Part shown: piece after piece, positions 57,182 through 64,000 of the stretch
Layout: each line of letters starts with the position of its first letter
Position numbering within the stretch: the stretch's first letter is position 1
Source: Arthrobacter sp. ATA002
GTDB lineage: Bacteria > Actinomycetota > Actinomycetes > Actinomycetales > Micrococcaceae
DNA length: 64,000 bases
Direction of reading: 5' to 3'
Assembly (NCBI RefSeq): GCF_026898095.1
Contig: NZ_CP114015.1
Span: 434,001 to 498,000 of the forward strand
Notes under the pieces: generated by a model
Database searches by the model: none
Told to the model about the DNA's origin: nothing
Seen by the model: only the letters and a program-made list of their open reading frames with translations
Translations under genes and position numbers: made by a program

Positions 57182-57562
57182 TCAGGGGGCCTCGGATGCG
57201 GAGGACGCGGCGCGGGACCCGTCGCGTCGCGCCGCGTCGTCGATGACCTCGAGTAGGCGGGTACGCACGGTTGTAAGCTCGGCGATCTGCTCGTCGATCC
57301 GGCGCCGCTCACCGTCGAGCATGGCGCGCTGCTCTGGTGTCGTCGTGCCGGACCGCATGCAGGGCATCATTTCCAAGATTTTTCGGGTGGGGAGCCCCGA
57401 GGCGAGGAACAGGCGGATGAGGTGGACATAGTCGACGGCGTCGTCGCTGTACGTTCGCTGTCCACTGGGAGTGCGCTCTGATCGAAGGAGCCCCTGCACC
57501 TCGTAGTAGCGCAGCGACCGCACACTCGCCCCCGTCCGTTCCGACAACTCACCGATGCGCAT
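57182..57562 (-). CDS. MerR-family regulator (distinct type)
   Basis: 126 residues, with HTH MRIGELSERTGASVRSLRYY and EVQGLLRSERTPSGQRTYSD. A dimer helix containing GERRRIDEQIAELTTVRTRL follows and there is no long effector domain. No Cys cluster, so it is not SoxR. It differs clearly from the two longer MerR paralogues. It is divergent from the SDR at 57640; the shared promoter has its own perfect dyad (CTGACA-N4-TGTCAG), probably its operator. ATG 57562 follows GGGGAG. Confidence 0.88.
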   Translation of the reverse strand: MRIGELSERTGASVRSLRYYEVQGLLRSERTPSGQRTYSDDAVDYVHLIRLFLASGLPTRKILEMMPCMRSGTTTPEQRAMLDGERRRIDEQIAELTTVRTRLLEVIDDAARRDGSRAASSASEAP

Positions 57563-57574
57563 TCTTCTCCCCAC

Positions 57575-57605
57575 TTGACCCTGACACTGATGTCAGCTCT
57601 TACGG
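57575..57605 (+). promoter_or_regulatory. MerR-type promoter with perfect dyad between MerR and SDR
   Basis: TTGACC, 19-bp spacer CTGACACTGATGTCAGCTC, then TTACGG. The spacer contains the perfect inverted repeat CTGACA-CTGA-TGTCAG. Confidence 0.75.
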
Positions 57606-57639
57606 TACTGGAGTCAGTCTTCGAAAGGACAACAACCTC

Positions 57640-58353
57640 ATGGACATCTCTACCTCCGTCGCCCTCGTCACGGGAGCCAACCGCGGAATCGGCCGCGAGT
57701 TCGCGCGCATCCTCGTCGAGCGCGGTGCAACGGTCTACGCGACAGCCCGTCACCCCGAATCAATCGACCTCGAAGGCGTTCGCGCCCTGCAACTCGACAT
57801 CACCGACCCTGAGAGCGTCGCGGCCGTGGCTGCCGCAGCACCCAACGTCTCGCTTCTCATCAACAACGCCGGCATCACAACGGGAGCCGACCTGGTCTCG
57901 GGAAACCTCGAAAAAATCCGCCTCGAGCTTGACACGCATTTCTGGGGCACGCTCTCGATGACCCGCGCGTTCGCTCCCGTCCTGGCTGCGAACGGAGGTG
58001 GGGCAATCGTGAACGTGCTGTCGGCCCTCTCCTGGTTCACGATCCCGGGTACCGGGTCCTACCACGTAGCGAAGGCCGCCGAGTGGGCGCTCACGAACAG
58101 CGCGCGCAGTGAGCTCGCCGCGCAAGGCACGACCGTCACGGGGGTCCACCTCGGCGCAGCAAACACCGACATGATGCGCGGTTATGACGGACCGAAGGTG
58201 TCGCCGACCGCGGTCGTGGAAGCGGCGCTCGCAGGAGTGGAAGCGAAAGCCGCTGAGGTGCTCGTCGACGACTGGTCGCGCTTCATCAAGGCCGGTGTGG
58301 CGGGAGAGCCGGAGCCGTTTTACGAGGGCGTCCGAGCCGCGCTCGCTGGCTGA
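57640..58353 (+). CDS. SDR-family oxidoreductase
   Basis: 237 residues. Cofactor loop ALVTGANRGIGREFARILVE, LLINNAGITTGADLV, and the catalytic Tyr-Lys in GSYHVAKAAEWAL are intact. The C-terminus VLVDDWSRFIKAGVAGEPEP is common in MerR-linked SDRs. The classical hexad of SDR residues is complete, so it should be active. AAAGGAC precedes the ATG. It is the clear target of the divergent MerR. Substrate unknown, probably a reactive carbonyl. Confidence 0.92.
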   Translation: MDISTSVALVTGANRGIGREFARILVERGATVYATARHPESIDLEGVRALQLDITDPESVAAVAAAAPNVSLLINNAGITTGADLVSGNLEKIRLELDTHFWGTLSMTRAFAPVLAANGGGAIVNVLSALSWFTIPGTGSYHVAKAAEWALTNSARSELAAQGTTVTGVHLGAANTDMMRGYDGPKVSPTAVVEAALAGVEAKAAEVLVDDWSRFIKAGVAGEPEPFYEGVRAALAG

Positions 58354-58683
58354 CGTGTAGCCAGGCGGCCTCATTCGGGTGTCCTTTCCGCACGAGGCCG
58401 TTCCGATCGGGGCACCGACGGTCGCCGCCCCTGGCCCCGACGGAGGGATTCCCGATGCACATCGGCTAGTCCCATATGCAATCGACATCAGACGTGAATA
58501 TGTTGGACGGAAATGCAGCCCGCTTCTACCCACGAACGGCGGGCTTCACGGGATCGGTCTTGCTTGGGGCGTCGTCGCGGAGGAGGGAACTCAGTGGACA
58601 GCCTTGCCGCAGCTCCTGCTGATCGTCGTCCAACCACCTCGGACATCCGTGTTCCAACCACTCGGTCAAACACCGCCGATGAC
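58354..58683. other. Intergenic stretch, nothing recognised
   Basis: One plus-strand open frame covers most of it, but it lacks a ribosome site and any family feature. It may hold decayed sequence. Confidence 0.4.
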
Positions 58684-58714
58684 TTGACCCTGTGGTCGGA
58701 ACACGGAGTGAGCT
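58684..58714 (+). promoter_or_regulatory. MerR-type promoter of the small membrane protein
   Basis: TTGACC, 19-bp spacer CTGTGGTCGGAACACGGAG, then TGAGCT. The next gene starts 163 bases downstream. Confidence 0.55.
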
Positions 58715-58876
58715 TGACTTGGCTTCATCGGGCCACCGTACGGAAAACGGCCTTTCGGCCGCCATTGTCGTGACGCACAACGCGACGACGGGGGAGGGGA
58801 GGCACGCCTCCGCGCCTTCCTCGACACGGCAATCTGCTCGCAGTGAGCCCTCGAACCACAGAAAGAATGTATCCCA

Positions 58877-59182
58877 ATGATCCTTTACGAGACGACGGCG
58901 CAGATTGTGCCGGTTCTCATGATCGCCCTCTTCCTCGACACCCGCACAGCCACGGCGACGACGGGTCGGTCGCCGCGGTCGAAGCGACTGCAAAACCGAG
59001 TTTTCATCGTCCTGTGTGTGGGCGCCTTCTCGGCCTCGCTGCTCATCATCGCTGGTGTTCTGCTAGACGGTGTGATCACACAGGCCCTCGTGATCGCCGC
59101 CCTCATCGGCTGTATCGCGCTGATGGCCGAGCCGGCCTGGCGGCGCTCCCGCAGCTCGCAGGAGCGCCCGGACGCAATCTGA
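58877..59182 (+). CDS. Small hypothetical membrane protein
   Basis: 101 residues. Hydrophobic segments at about 5-20 (TTAQIVPVLMIALFL), 42-66 (FIVLCVGAFSASLLIIAGVLL) and 68-86 (VITQALVIAALIGCIALMA) with a basic loop between the first two (RSPRSKRLQNR). Family not recognised. Weak ribosome site AGAAAG. Confidence 0.6.
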   Translation: MILYETTAQIVPVLMIALFLDTRTATATTGRSPRSKRLQNRVFIVLCVGAFSASLLIIAGVLLDGVITQALVIAALIGCIALMAEPAWRRSRSSQERPDAI

Positions 59183-59230
59183 CCGCGACCCGATCGCGGC
59201 GCGGCACCGCAGCCCGAGGTCGGTGCGGTG

Positions 59231-59641
59231 TCAGCGGCGGACCGGTACACGCGGGATTGTCCAGCCATCCGCTGCCGATCCGACTTGCGGAGAGGCGCGA
59301 CGGGCGAAGCGCCCGCCGATGATCCCATGGGTCGGGCCGTCGGGGTGCAAGCCGTCGGGGAGCGGATGGTCCGCCCCGTCGGCCTCGGCGTAAAGCCCTC
59401 GACCATCGAGATAGCGCAGGTTCGGGTCCCGCTCGCGGCGCTCCTTGAGAATGCGCGAGAGTTCCGCGCGGATCGTGTCGAGGAAGCCGTGGACGGCCGG
59501 CCGAACGCTTGCATGCGCATCACATCGGCGTTGACGAGGTTGATGCCAAATGCGACGCTGATGGCGTCCGCCGCTGGAGCGCCGATCGCACGCGCGATGA
59601 AGGGATCAAGGAGGGCTGCCGCTGAAGCCTGGATTAATCAG
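59231..59641 (-). pseudogene. SGNH/GDSL-hydrolase remnant
   Basis: One frame reads PFIARAIGAPAADAISVAFG then INLVNADVMRMQAFG. A second reads VHGFLDTIRAELSRILKERR, RDPNLRYLDGRGLYAEAD and PLPDGLHPDGPTHGIIGGRF, with the D-x-L-H-P-D catalytic Asp-His of SGNH esterases. The N-terminal GDS block is missing and about 60 residues appear deleted after HGFLDTIR. Not functional. Confidence 0.7.
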
Positions 59642-59712
59642 CTCGGTGTCTGTCGATGGTCATACAGGTCTCCGATGGTGGGAAGGTGCGAAGCGTGGGA
59701 TGTGCGTCGTGA

Positions 59713-60573
59713 TCAGAACCCTGCACGCCAGTCGCGGATGATGTCGACGACGTCGTCGAGGTTCGACTCGAGGAGGAAATGGCCGGCGTCGAGGAGCTCG
59801 ATGCGTGCGAGGGGGACGTCGCGCGAGAACGCTTCGGCTCCGGCGGCCGCGAATATCTCGTCGTTCCGGCCCCACACGGCGAGCACAGGCACTTGCGACG
59901 CTCGCAACCACTGGTGGAGCCGGGGGTAGAGGCCTCGGTTCGTGACGTAGTCACCGAAGAGGTTGAGCTGCGCGCGATCGACGCCGGGCCGTGCGAGGAG
60001 TGCAAGGTCGTGTTCCCACGCGTCCGGGTCGATTGTCGTGGGGTCGGGCACCCCGTGTGTGTACTGCCATTCCACGGCTTCGCGGTCGAGCGCTGGGCGT
60101 AGCGCCCCTTCGTTCGCCGCGGACTTCTCCGCGCCGTAGGCCCAGATGGGAGCCCAGAAGCTCTCGACGAAGCCGTCCTCGTAGGCGTTGCCGTTCTGCG
60201 AGATGACGCCCTCGACCGCCTCCGGGTCGCGGAGTGCGAGCCGCCAGGCGATTGGCGCGCCGTAGTCCTGTACGTACACCGTGTAGCGCGAGATACCCAT
60301 CTCGTTGAGGAAGCGGGCGGTCACGTCCGTGAGTGCATCGAAGGTGTAAGGGAATTCGTCGACGGACGGGGCCGAGGAACGTCCAAAACCGATGTGGTCC
60401 GGGGCGATAACCCGGTAGCGGTCCGCGAGGGCGGGGATCAGGTGCCGGAACATGTGCGAGCTCGTGGGATAGCCGTGCAGGAGGAGTAGCACGGGTGCGT
60501 CGAGTGGTCCCGCCTCGCGGTAGAACACGTTGAGGCCGTCGAGCACGACGGTGCGGTGGTGGACGCTGGGCAT
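59713..60573 (-). CDS. Alpha/beta hydrolase (haloalkane dehalogenase/epoxide hydrolase-like)
   Basis: 286 residues. Oxyanion motif LLHGYPTSSHMF, nucleophile Asp in VYVQDYGAPIAWRLA and catalytic His in LLDAGHFLLESN. An Asp nucleophile separates it from esterases and points to dehalogenase or epoxide-hydrolase chemistry. GGAG lies six bases before ATG 60573. It is the third reading unit downstream of the MerR-type promoter at 61562, so likely part of that operon. Confidence 0.9.
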   Translation of the reverse strand: MPSVHHRTVVLDGLNVFYREAGPLDAPVLLLLHGYPTSSHMFRHLIPALADRYRVIAPDHIGFGRSSAPSVDEFPYTFDALTDVTARFLNEMGISRYTVYVQDYGAPIAWRLALRDPEAVEGVISQNGNAYEDGFVESFWAPIWAYGAEKSAANEGALRPALDREAVEWQYTHGVPDPTTIDPDAWEHDLALLARPGVDRAQLNLFGDYVTNRGLYPRLHQWLRASQVPVLAVWGRNDEIFAAAGAEAFSRDVPLARIELLDAGHFLLESNLDDVVDIIRDWRAGF

Positions 60574-60636
60574 GTGATTCTCCAATGATTGATTGTGCGG
60601 AAATCAGGGTGAGTCGGTCCGGCTTACCCGTTGAGG

Positions 60637-60791
60637 TTATTGCCGATCGGCCATCTGCGCCCATACCGGTCGAGCGGTTTCCTCGACCGGAGTGGCGCCG
60701 GGGATGACGGCGGTGCCAGCACCCGACGGGGCCCCCGAGACGTGCACGCGCGACGCGTCGGCCCCATAGGTCGCCACGACTTCTCGCGGCC
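60637..60791 (-). pseudogene. Possible esterase/PHB-depolymerase fragment
   Basis: The minus strand reads REVVATYGADASRVHVSGAP before TAA at 60637-60639. It resembles the strand and nucleophile elbow of feruloyl-esterase/PHB-depolymerase-like hydrolases (x-x-Y-G-x-D-x-x-R-V-Y-V-T-G), with the Ser elbow altered. Only about 50 residues; tentative. Confidence 0.35.
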
Positions 60792-60792
60792 A

Positions 60793-61467
60793 TCACCAGC
60801 CGAGGACCGCGAGGGCACCCGTCGCGGCGACGGCAAAGAGGCTCGTCCACACAATGATCGCAATGACCTGCCAGAGGATGACCCATTCCTTGCGCACACC
60901 GGAACTGACGAAGAACGCCGCGGTCAGCATCGTCGGCAAGGCGAGCGGCGCGATAAGGCTCGCACCGGGGACACCGAACTTCACAAGCCAGCGCCGGAGC
61001 TTTTCGCGCCCCTTCGAGCCTCGGGTCGGCTTGCCGTCGGCCCGCGTGTCCGTCTCGGTCGCCGGTTCTTCGAGCGTGTTCTCCCGCGTGCCGCGCGCGG
61101 CCGGGACGGCGGTCATGGTTGTCGAGACGACACCAAATTCGGTGAGCGGCGACGCAACGACGGGGCGTGCCTCAGACATCGCGGTCGACCTGATTGCGGA
61201 CGCCTTCCGCGCCTTCTCGGCGCGGCGGGAGACGGCGCCCGCCCGAACGCGCGAGCCGAGCAGCACGACGAGTACCACGCATAGGATATTACCCGCCATC
61301 GCCGCGATCGCTGCGACGACCGGATTGATACCCGCGAGAATGCCGATGCCCGCGGCGCCTTCACCCTCGATGTAAGGAATGGCGGCCGCGAGGGCGACAA
61401 TCAGCGGCTGGAGCAGCTCCGGCATCTGGTTGACGGCGTCCTGCAGCCAGGGGTAAGGGTTGTCCAT
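60793..61467 (-). CDS. Small multi-drug export protein-like membrane protein (PF06695 type)
   Basis: 224 residues with four to five helices. LIVALAAAIPYIEGEGAAGI is the family mark (a re-entrant-type helix with Pro and Glu). A long charged loop in the middle (about residues 85-155) is followed by LVKFGVPGASLIAPLALPTM and two more helices. The family's transport role is inferred from its name only. GGAGGAGAAG precedes ATG 61467. A MerR-type promoter is 65 bases upstream. Confidence 0.82.
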   Translation of the reverse strand: MDNPYPWLQDAVNQMPELLQPLIVALAAAIPYIEGEGAAGIGILAGINPVVAAIAAMAGNILCVVLVVLLGSRVRAGAVSRRAEKARKASAIRSTAMSEARPVVASPLTEFGVVSTTMTAVPAARGTRENTLEEPATETDTRADGKPTRGSKGREKLRRWLVKFGVPGASLIAPLALPTMLTAAFFVSSGVRKEWVILWQVIAIIVWTSLFAVAATGALAVLGW

Positions 61468-61531
61468 GTTCTTCTCCTCCGAATAGAATGCGCCGAGCCG
61501 TCGACAGCGGTCCACGCAAGTGAGTAAAAGC

Positions 61532-61562
61532 AGTAAAAACCGTATTCCCGGAACCAGGTCAA
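61532..61562 (-). promoter_or_regulatory. MerR-type promoter of the membrane-protein operon
   Basis: On the minus strand: TTGACC, 19-bp spacer TGGTTCCGGGAATACGGTT, then TTTACT. The dyad GGTTCC-G-GGAATACC-like is the clearest of the set. Confidence 0.65.
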
Positions 61563-61687
61563 GCGGTGGTCGGAGATCACCGGCGCGCTCCTCGCGCACC
61601 GCCCCGTCAGCGCCTCGGAGCGGTGCCGAGGTGCGAAGACGAGGACCCCGGGGAGGGAGATAGGCGGGGCGACAATTGCCCCCGCGG

Positions 61688-61718
61688 TTGACCTGGTCCT
61701 AGGAACACGGTCTTGAAT
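61688..61718 (+). promoter_or_regulatory. MerR-type promoter of merR paralogue 2
   Basis: TTGACC, 19-bp spacer TGGTCCTAGGAACACGGTC, then TTGAAT, 53 bases before the ATG. This suggests autoregulation. Confidence 0.65.
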
Positions 61719-61770
61719 GGTCCGTAGCGCGCGTTGCATGTCCTCACGAGTCGCGCGGATTGGAGTAACG

Positions 61771-62537
61771 ATGCCCTGGAGCACAAGTGAGCTAGCGGAG
61801 CTGGCCGGAACGACCGTGAACACAGTGCGCCACTACCACCGCTCGGGACTGCTTGAAGAACCGGATCGGATGTCGAACGGTTATAAGCAGTACGGAGCGC
61901 GGCACCTGGCGAGGCTGCTGCAAATCCGGCGGCTCCGAGACCTCGGCGTTCCACTGGCGCAGATCGAGGCGGTGGGTTTCAGCGGAAACTCCCTGCCGGA
62001 CCGCTGCTGTCCATAGACGCAGACCTCGCCGCGAACATCAAGCGGTTGCAGCAAGCTCGTGCCGAGATCCGCGCGATCCTCGAGGGGTCCACGGCGACGG
62101 ACGTCCCGCCGGGCTTCGAGAACATCGCTGGTCGATTGTCGACGTCTGAGCGCTCCCTCATGCTCATCTACGAGAAGCTTTACGGCGAGGAGGCCATGTC
62201 GGATCTCCGGACAATGGTGGAGGGAGGATCCGACGATGGCGGCGCCGAATTCGAAGCACTCCCCGCCGATGCGGATGAGTCGACACGGCAGCGCCTCGCG
62301 GAGACGTTCGCGCCGGAAATGGCCCGGCACATCACCGACTACCCCTGGTTAACCAACCCGAACGCACACCTAGCGAAGGGACCGCATGTTACGTCGGAGA
62401 CCTTCGTCGAAACGTTCACCGAGCTGTACAACCGCGCACAGCTCGATGTCCTCGCCCGGGCTGGCGCACTCGCCCAGAAGCAGGCGGCACCGATCGAGTC
62501 GCCTCCAAAAGACGATCACGAAGACGGAGAGCAATAA
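61771..62537 (+). pseudogene. MerR-family regulator (paralogue 2), one frameshift
   Basis: The N-terminus MPWSTSELAELAGTTVNTVR then HYHRSGLLEE and NGYKQYGARHL closely matches the MerR at 41450. After FSGNSLP the frame breaks near 61998. One extra C continues GPLLSIDADLAANIKRLQQA and a C-terminal domain ending DVLARAGALAQKQ, giving about 255 residues like the 251 of paralogue 1. GGAG precedes ATG 61771. The stop overlaps the GPP34 start (TAATG). Confidence 0.87.
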
Positions 62538-63256
62538 TGATGAACCCACCCGACCACACCTCCTCGGACGGCCCGATCGTTTCGGCGTTCGGCGAGCCTC
62601 TCCTCGTCGAAGACGTCCTGCTCCTGCTTTTCCAGCCCGACTCGGGCTCCATCGCAGGAGAAAACACCCTGTTCTACGTGCTGGGCGGTGCGGTGCTCGG
62701 CGACCTCGCGCTCGCAGAACGCGTGGAGGTCAGGCGGGCGGGACCGCTCACACGCCATGTTCACGCGCTGAGCGGTGAACCCGTCGCGGACGATCTGCTC
62801 GCCTCGGCGTGGGCGTACATCTTAGAGAAACCGCGCGGAATACAGACGGTACTCGCCGCGATCGGTCCGGCTCTCCGCAACCCGGTAATCGATCGGCTCG
62901 TCGAGCGCGGTGATCTCACGAGGGAAAAGGGAAAGGCCTTCGGTCTCTTTCCGACCGAGAAACTCGCGCTCGGAAGCGATCGCCGCGCCTCTCTGGTGGC
63001 GCAGATACGATCGGCGCTTATCGACGGCGACACGCCCGCTCCGCGCATTGCCGCGGCCATCGCTCTCATCTCTGCGAGCAAAACGCTTCCACAGTTCCAC
63101 GGCGAGATTCCCTGGAGCAGCGATGTGTATACGCGCAGCAAGGCGATCGAGCGCGGCGACTGGGGTGCGGCCGCGGCGGCGGACGCGGTGACCCGCACAA
63201 TGATCGCGGTCACAGGGAATGCCGCAATCGCAGCAACGGTGCTCCCGCGGGTCTAA
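62537..63256 (+). CDS. GPP34 (GOLPH3/Vps74-like) family protein
   Basis: 239 residues. LLVEDVLLLLFQPDSGSIAG, LGGAVLGDLALAERVEV, VIDRLVERGDLTREKGKAFG and FPTEKLALGSDRRASLVAQI follow the GPP34 fold, an all-helical protein that in eukaryotes binds phosphatidylinositol-4-phosphate on Golgi membranes. Bacterial members occur mainly in Actinobacteria; their role is unknown but may be lipid or membrane binding. Translationally coupled to the MerR gene upstream. Confidence 0.9.
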   Translation: MMNPPDHTSSDGPIVSAFGEPLLVEDVLLLLFQPDSGSIAGENTLFYVLGGAVLGDLALAERVEVRRAGPLTRHVHALSGEPVADDLLASAWAYILEKPRGIQTVLAAIGPALRNPVIDRLVERGDLTREKGKAFGLFPTEKLALGSDRRASLVAQIRSALIDGDTPAPRIAAAIALISASKTLPQFHGEIPWSSDVYTRSKAIERGDWGAAAAADAVTRTMIAVTGNAAIAATVLPRV

Positions 63257-63340
63257 GGCCGCCCGAAGTGACCCGGAACCAGCAGGGGTCAGAGGTTTCC
63301 CCGGCAACCACCGGGGGAGGCTGGCCGGGCGCTGCCGCGC

Positions 63341-64000
63341 TCAGGCCGCCCGGTCTGCCGCGGCCGGCCGGCGCTGGTGGGCGCCGTGCGGATGCACGCC
63401 CAGGCTTTGCCGGGTATGTTCTTCCAGGCCAGCGACTGCCTGGTCGGGCAGGTCGATGATTCCGCGCAGGGATCCCCGCAGGCTGCGGTAGGCGGCATCG
63501 ACTTCGGAGGGTGTGGCCGCGCCGTCCAGGATGATGTTCAAGGCCTGCCGGGCGGTGGCAAGCTTGCTGCGCTCGGCATCGCTGAGTTTTGACTGTCCGC
63601 AGCGCCGAGCATATTTTTCCGCGGTGACGAAGGCGACTTCGAAGCGGTCCACGGCGCGGCCGAGCCTGGAAGCCTCCGCGTGGCCCCGGCCAAGGTCCAG
63701 CGCTTCCGCTTCGGCGGCGCGGATGCCCTGCATCGCCACGATAACGTCGCGGATGACCGGGTCGGAGTAATCGGTCATGACCGGATAGTCGATCATCAGG
63801 GATACGTCGGTTTCGTAGCGGGACCATTTGACGAGCAGGTCATCGCGGCGGGCGTAGAGCCGGCGCCAGGACTCAGCCTGTGCCGCGGCGTCTCCGCGGC
63901 GGGCCTGCGCCCGGCGGGCCCGGCGCCTGACGCTGCGGATTCCCAGGCCCAGCAGCACCGCCGCTCCAATGAACAGCGACGGCGTGATGAAGACCCCGAA
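63341..64000 (-). CDS. Hypothetical protein with N-terminal membrane helix (partial)
   Basis: The frame runs from the right edge to 63341; about 219 residues are visible. Beyond the ATG at 63958 it stays open as TPSLFIGAAVLLGLGIRSVR, so the start lies outside. That hydrophobic segment and the basic RRRARRAQARR anchor it in the membrane. The rest is helical and polar (WRRLYARRDDLLVKWSRYET). It resembles uncharacterised actinobacterial membrane-anchored coiled proteins. This gene marks return to the core style after the accessory block. Confidence 0.65.
   Translation of the reverse strand, partial: FGVFITPSLFIGAAVLLGLGIRSVRRRARRAQARRGDAAAQAESWRRLYARRDDLLVKWSRYETDVSLMIDYPVMTDYSDPVIRDVIVAMQGIRAAEAEALDLGRGHAEASRLGRAVDRFEVAFVTAEKYARRCGQSKLSDAERSKLATARQALNIILDGAATPSEVDAAYRSLRGSLRGIIDLPDQAVAGLEEHTRQSLGVHPHGAHQRRPAAADRAA

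Noticed and set aside
58379..58687. Possible 102-residue plus-strand gene
   Set aside because: No ribosome site, no domain, and its end overlaps the -35 box of the promoter at 58684.

Overview
The window is high-GC actinobacterial chromosome. Gene style, tmRNA tag (ending FALAA), DUF222/HNH, DUF1622 and DUF993 genes suggest an Arthrobacter-like member of the Micrococcaceae. No rRNA is present, so this is inference.

Layout. 1-3.3 kb: the 3' end of a secreted-type protein, an IS3-family transposase remnant, and a P1B metal ATPase with one frameshift. 3.4-8.9 kb: DinB-like protein, Cys-rich copper-storage-like protein, tRNA-Ala(CGC) with terminator, amidase (frameshifted), ArfB rescue factor, and a umuDC cassette behind a LexA-like box. 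9-17.7 kb: two ABC exporter pairs, a PadR regulator, several GNAT acetyltransferases and thioredoxin reductase. 17.7-30.7 kb: MntH, a DUF222/HNH protein with 24-bp tandem repeats, small membrane proteins, an APC permease, two tandem SMR exporters behind a guanidine-III riboswitch, an MFS exporter with a divergent LysR regulator, and a LacI regulator. 30.8-35 kb: a compact catabolic operon (Gfo/Idh dehydrogenase, DUF993 DapA-like protein, sugar-phosphate isomerase) facing an SMP-30 lactonase. 35-41.3 kb: a kinase, tmRNA, galT-galK and an SDR stress-type dehydrogenase.

41.45-63.26 kb looks like an acquired accessory block. It holds a dense set of hydrolases and oxidoreductases: TAP-like peptidase, VOC, epoxide hydrolase, serine hydrolase, RidA, CPBP protease, two quinone-oxidoreductase-type MDRs, SDRs, an alpha/beta hydrolase, a multidrug-export-like membrane protein and a GPP34 protein. 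Two paralogous MerR regulators sit at its ends (41.45 and 61.77 kb), with a third, different MerR inside. Ten promoters in the block share a -35 box of TTGACC type, exactly 19 bp of spacer, and in most cases a dyad related to GTTCC-N-GGAAC within the spacer. This is the geometry of MerR-activated promoters and makes the block a candidate self-contained MerR regulon. Several decayed genes lie in or next to it (beta-lactamase end, Atu4866-like, RidA tail, SDR, SGNH hydrolase, esterase).

About a dozen genes are broken by single-base shifts, most at short G or C runs. All fall in 2-12 kb or 42-62 kb and none in the 30 kb between. Homopolymer sequencing error is the simplest explanation for many of them, so those entries are described as the protein they would encode. 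Genes with internal deletions are more likely true remnants.
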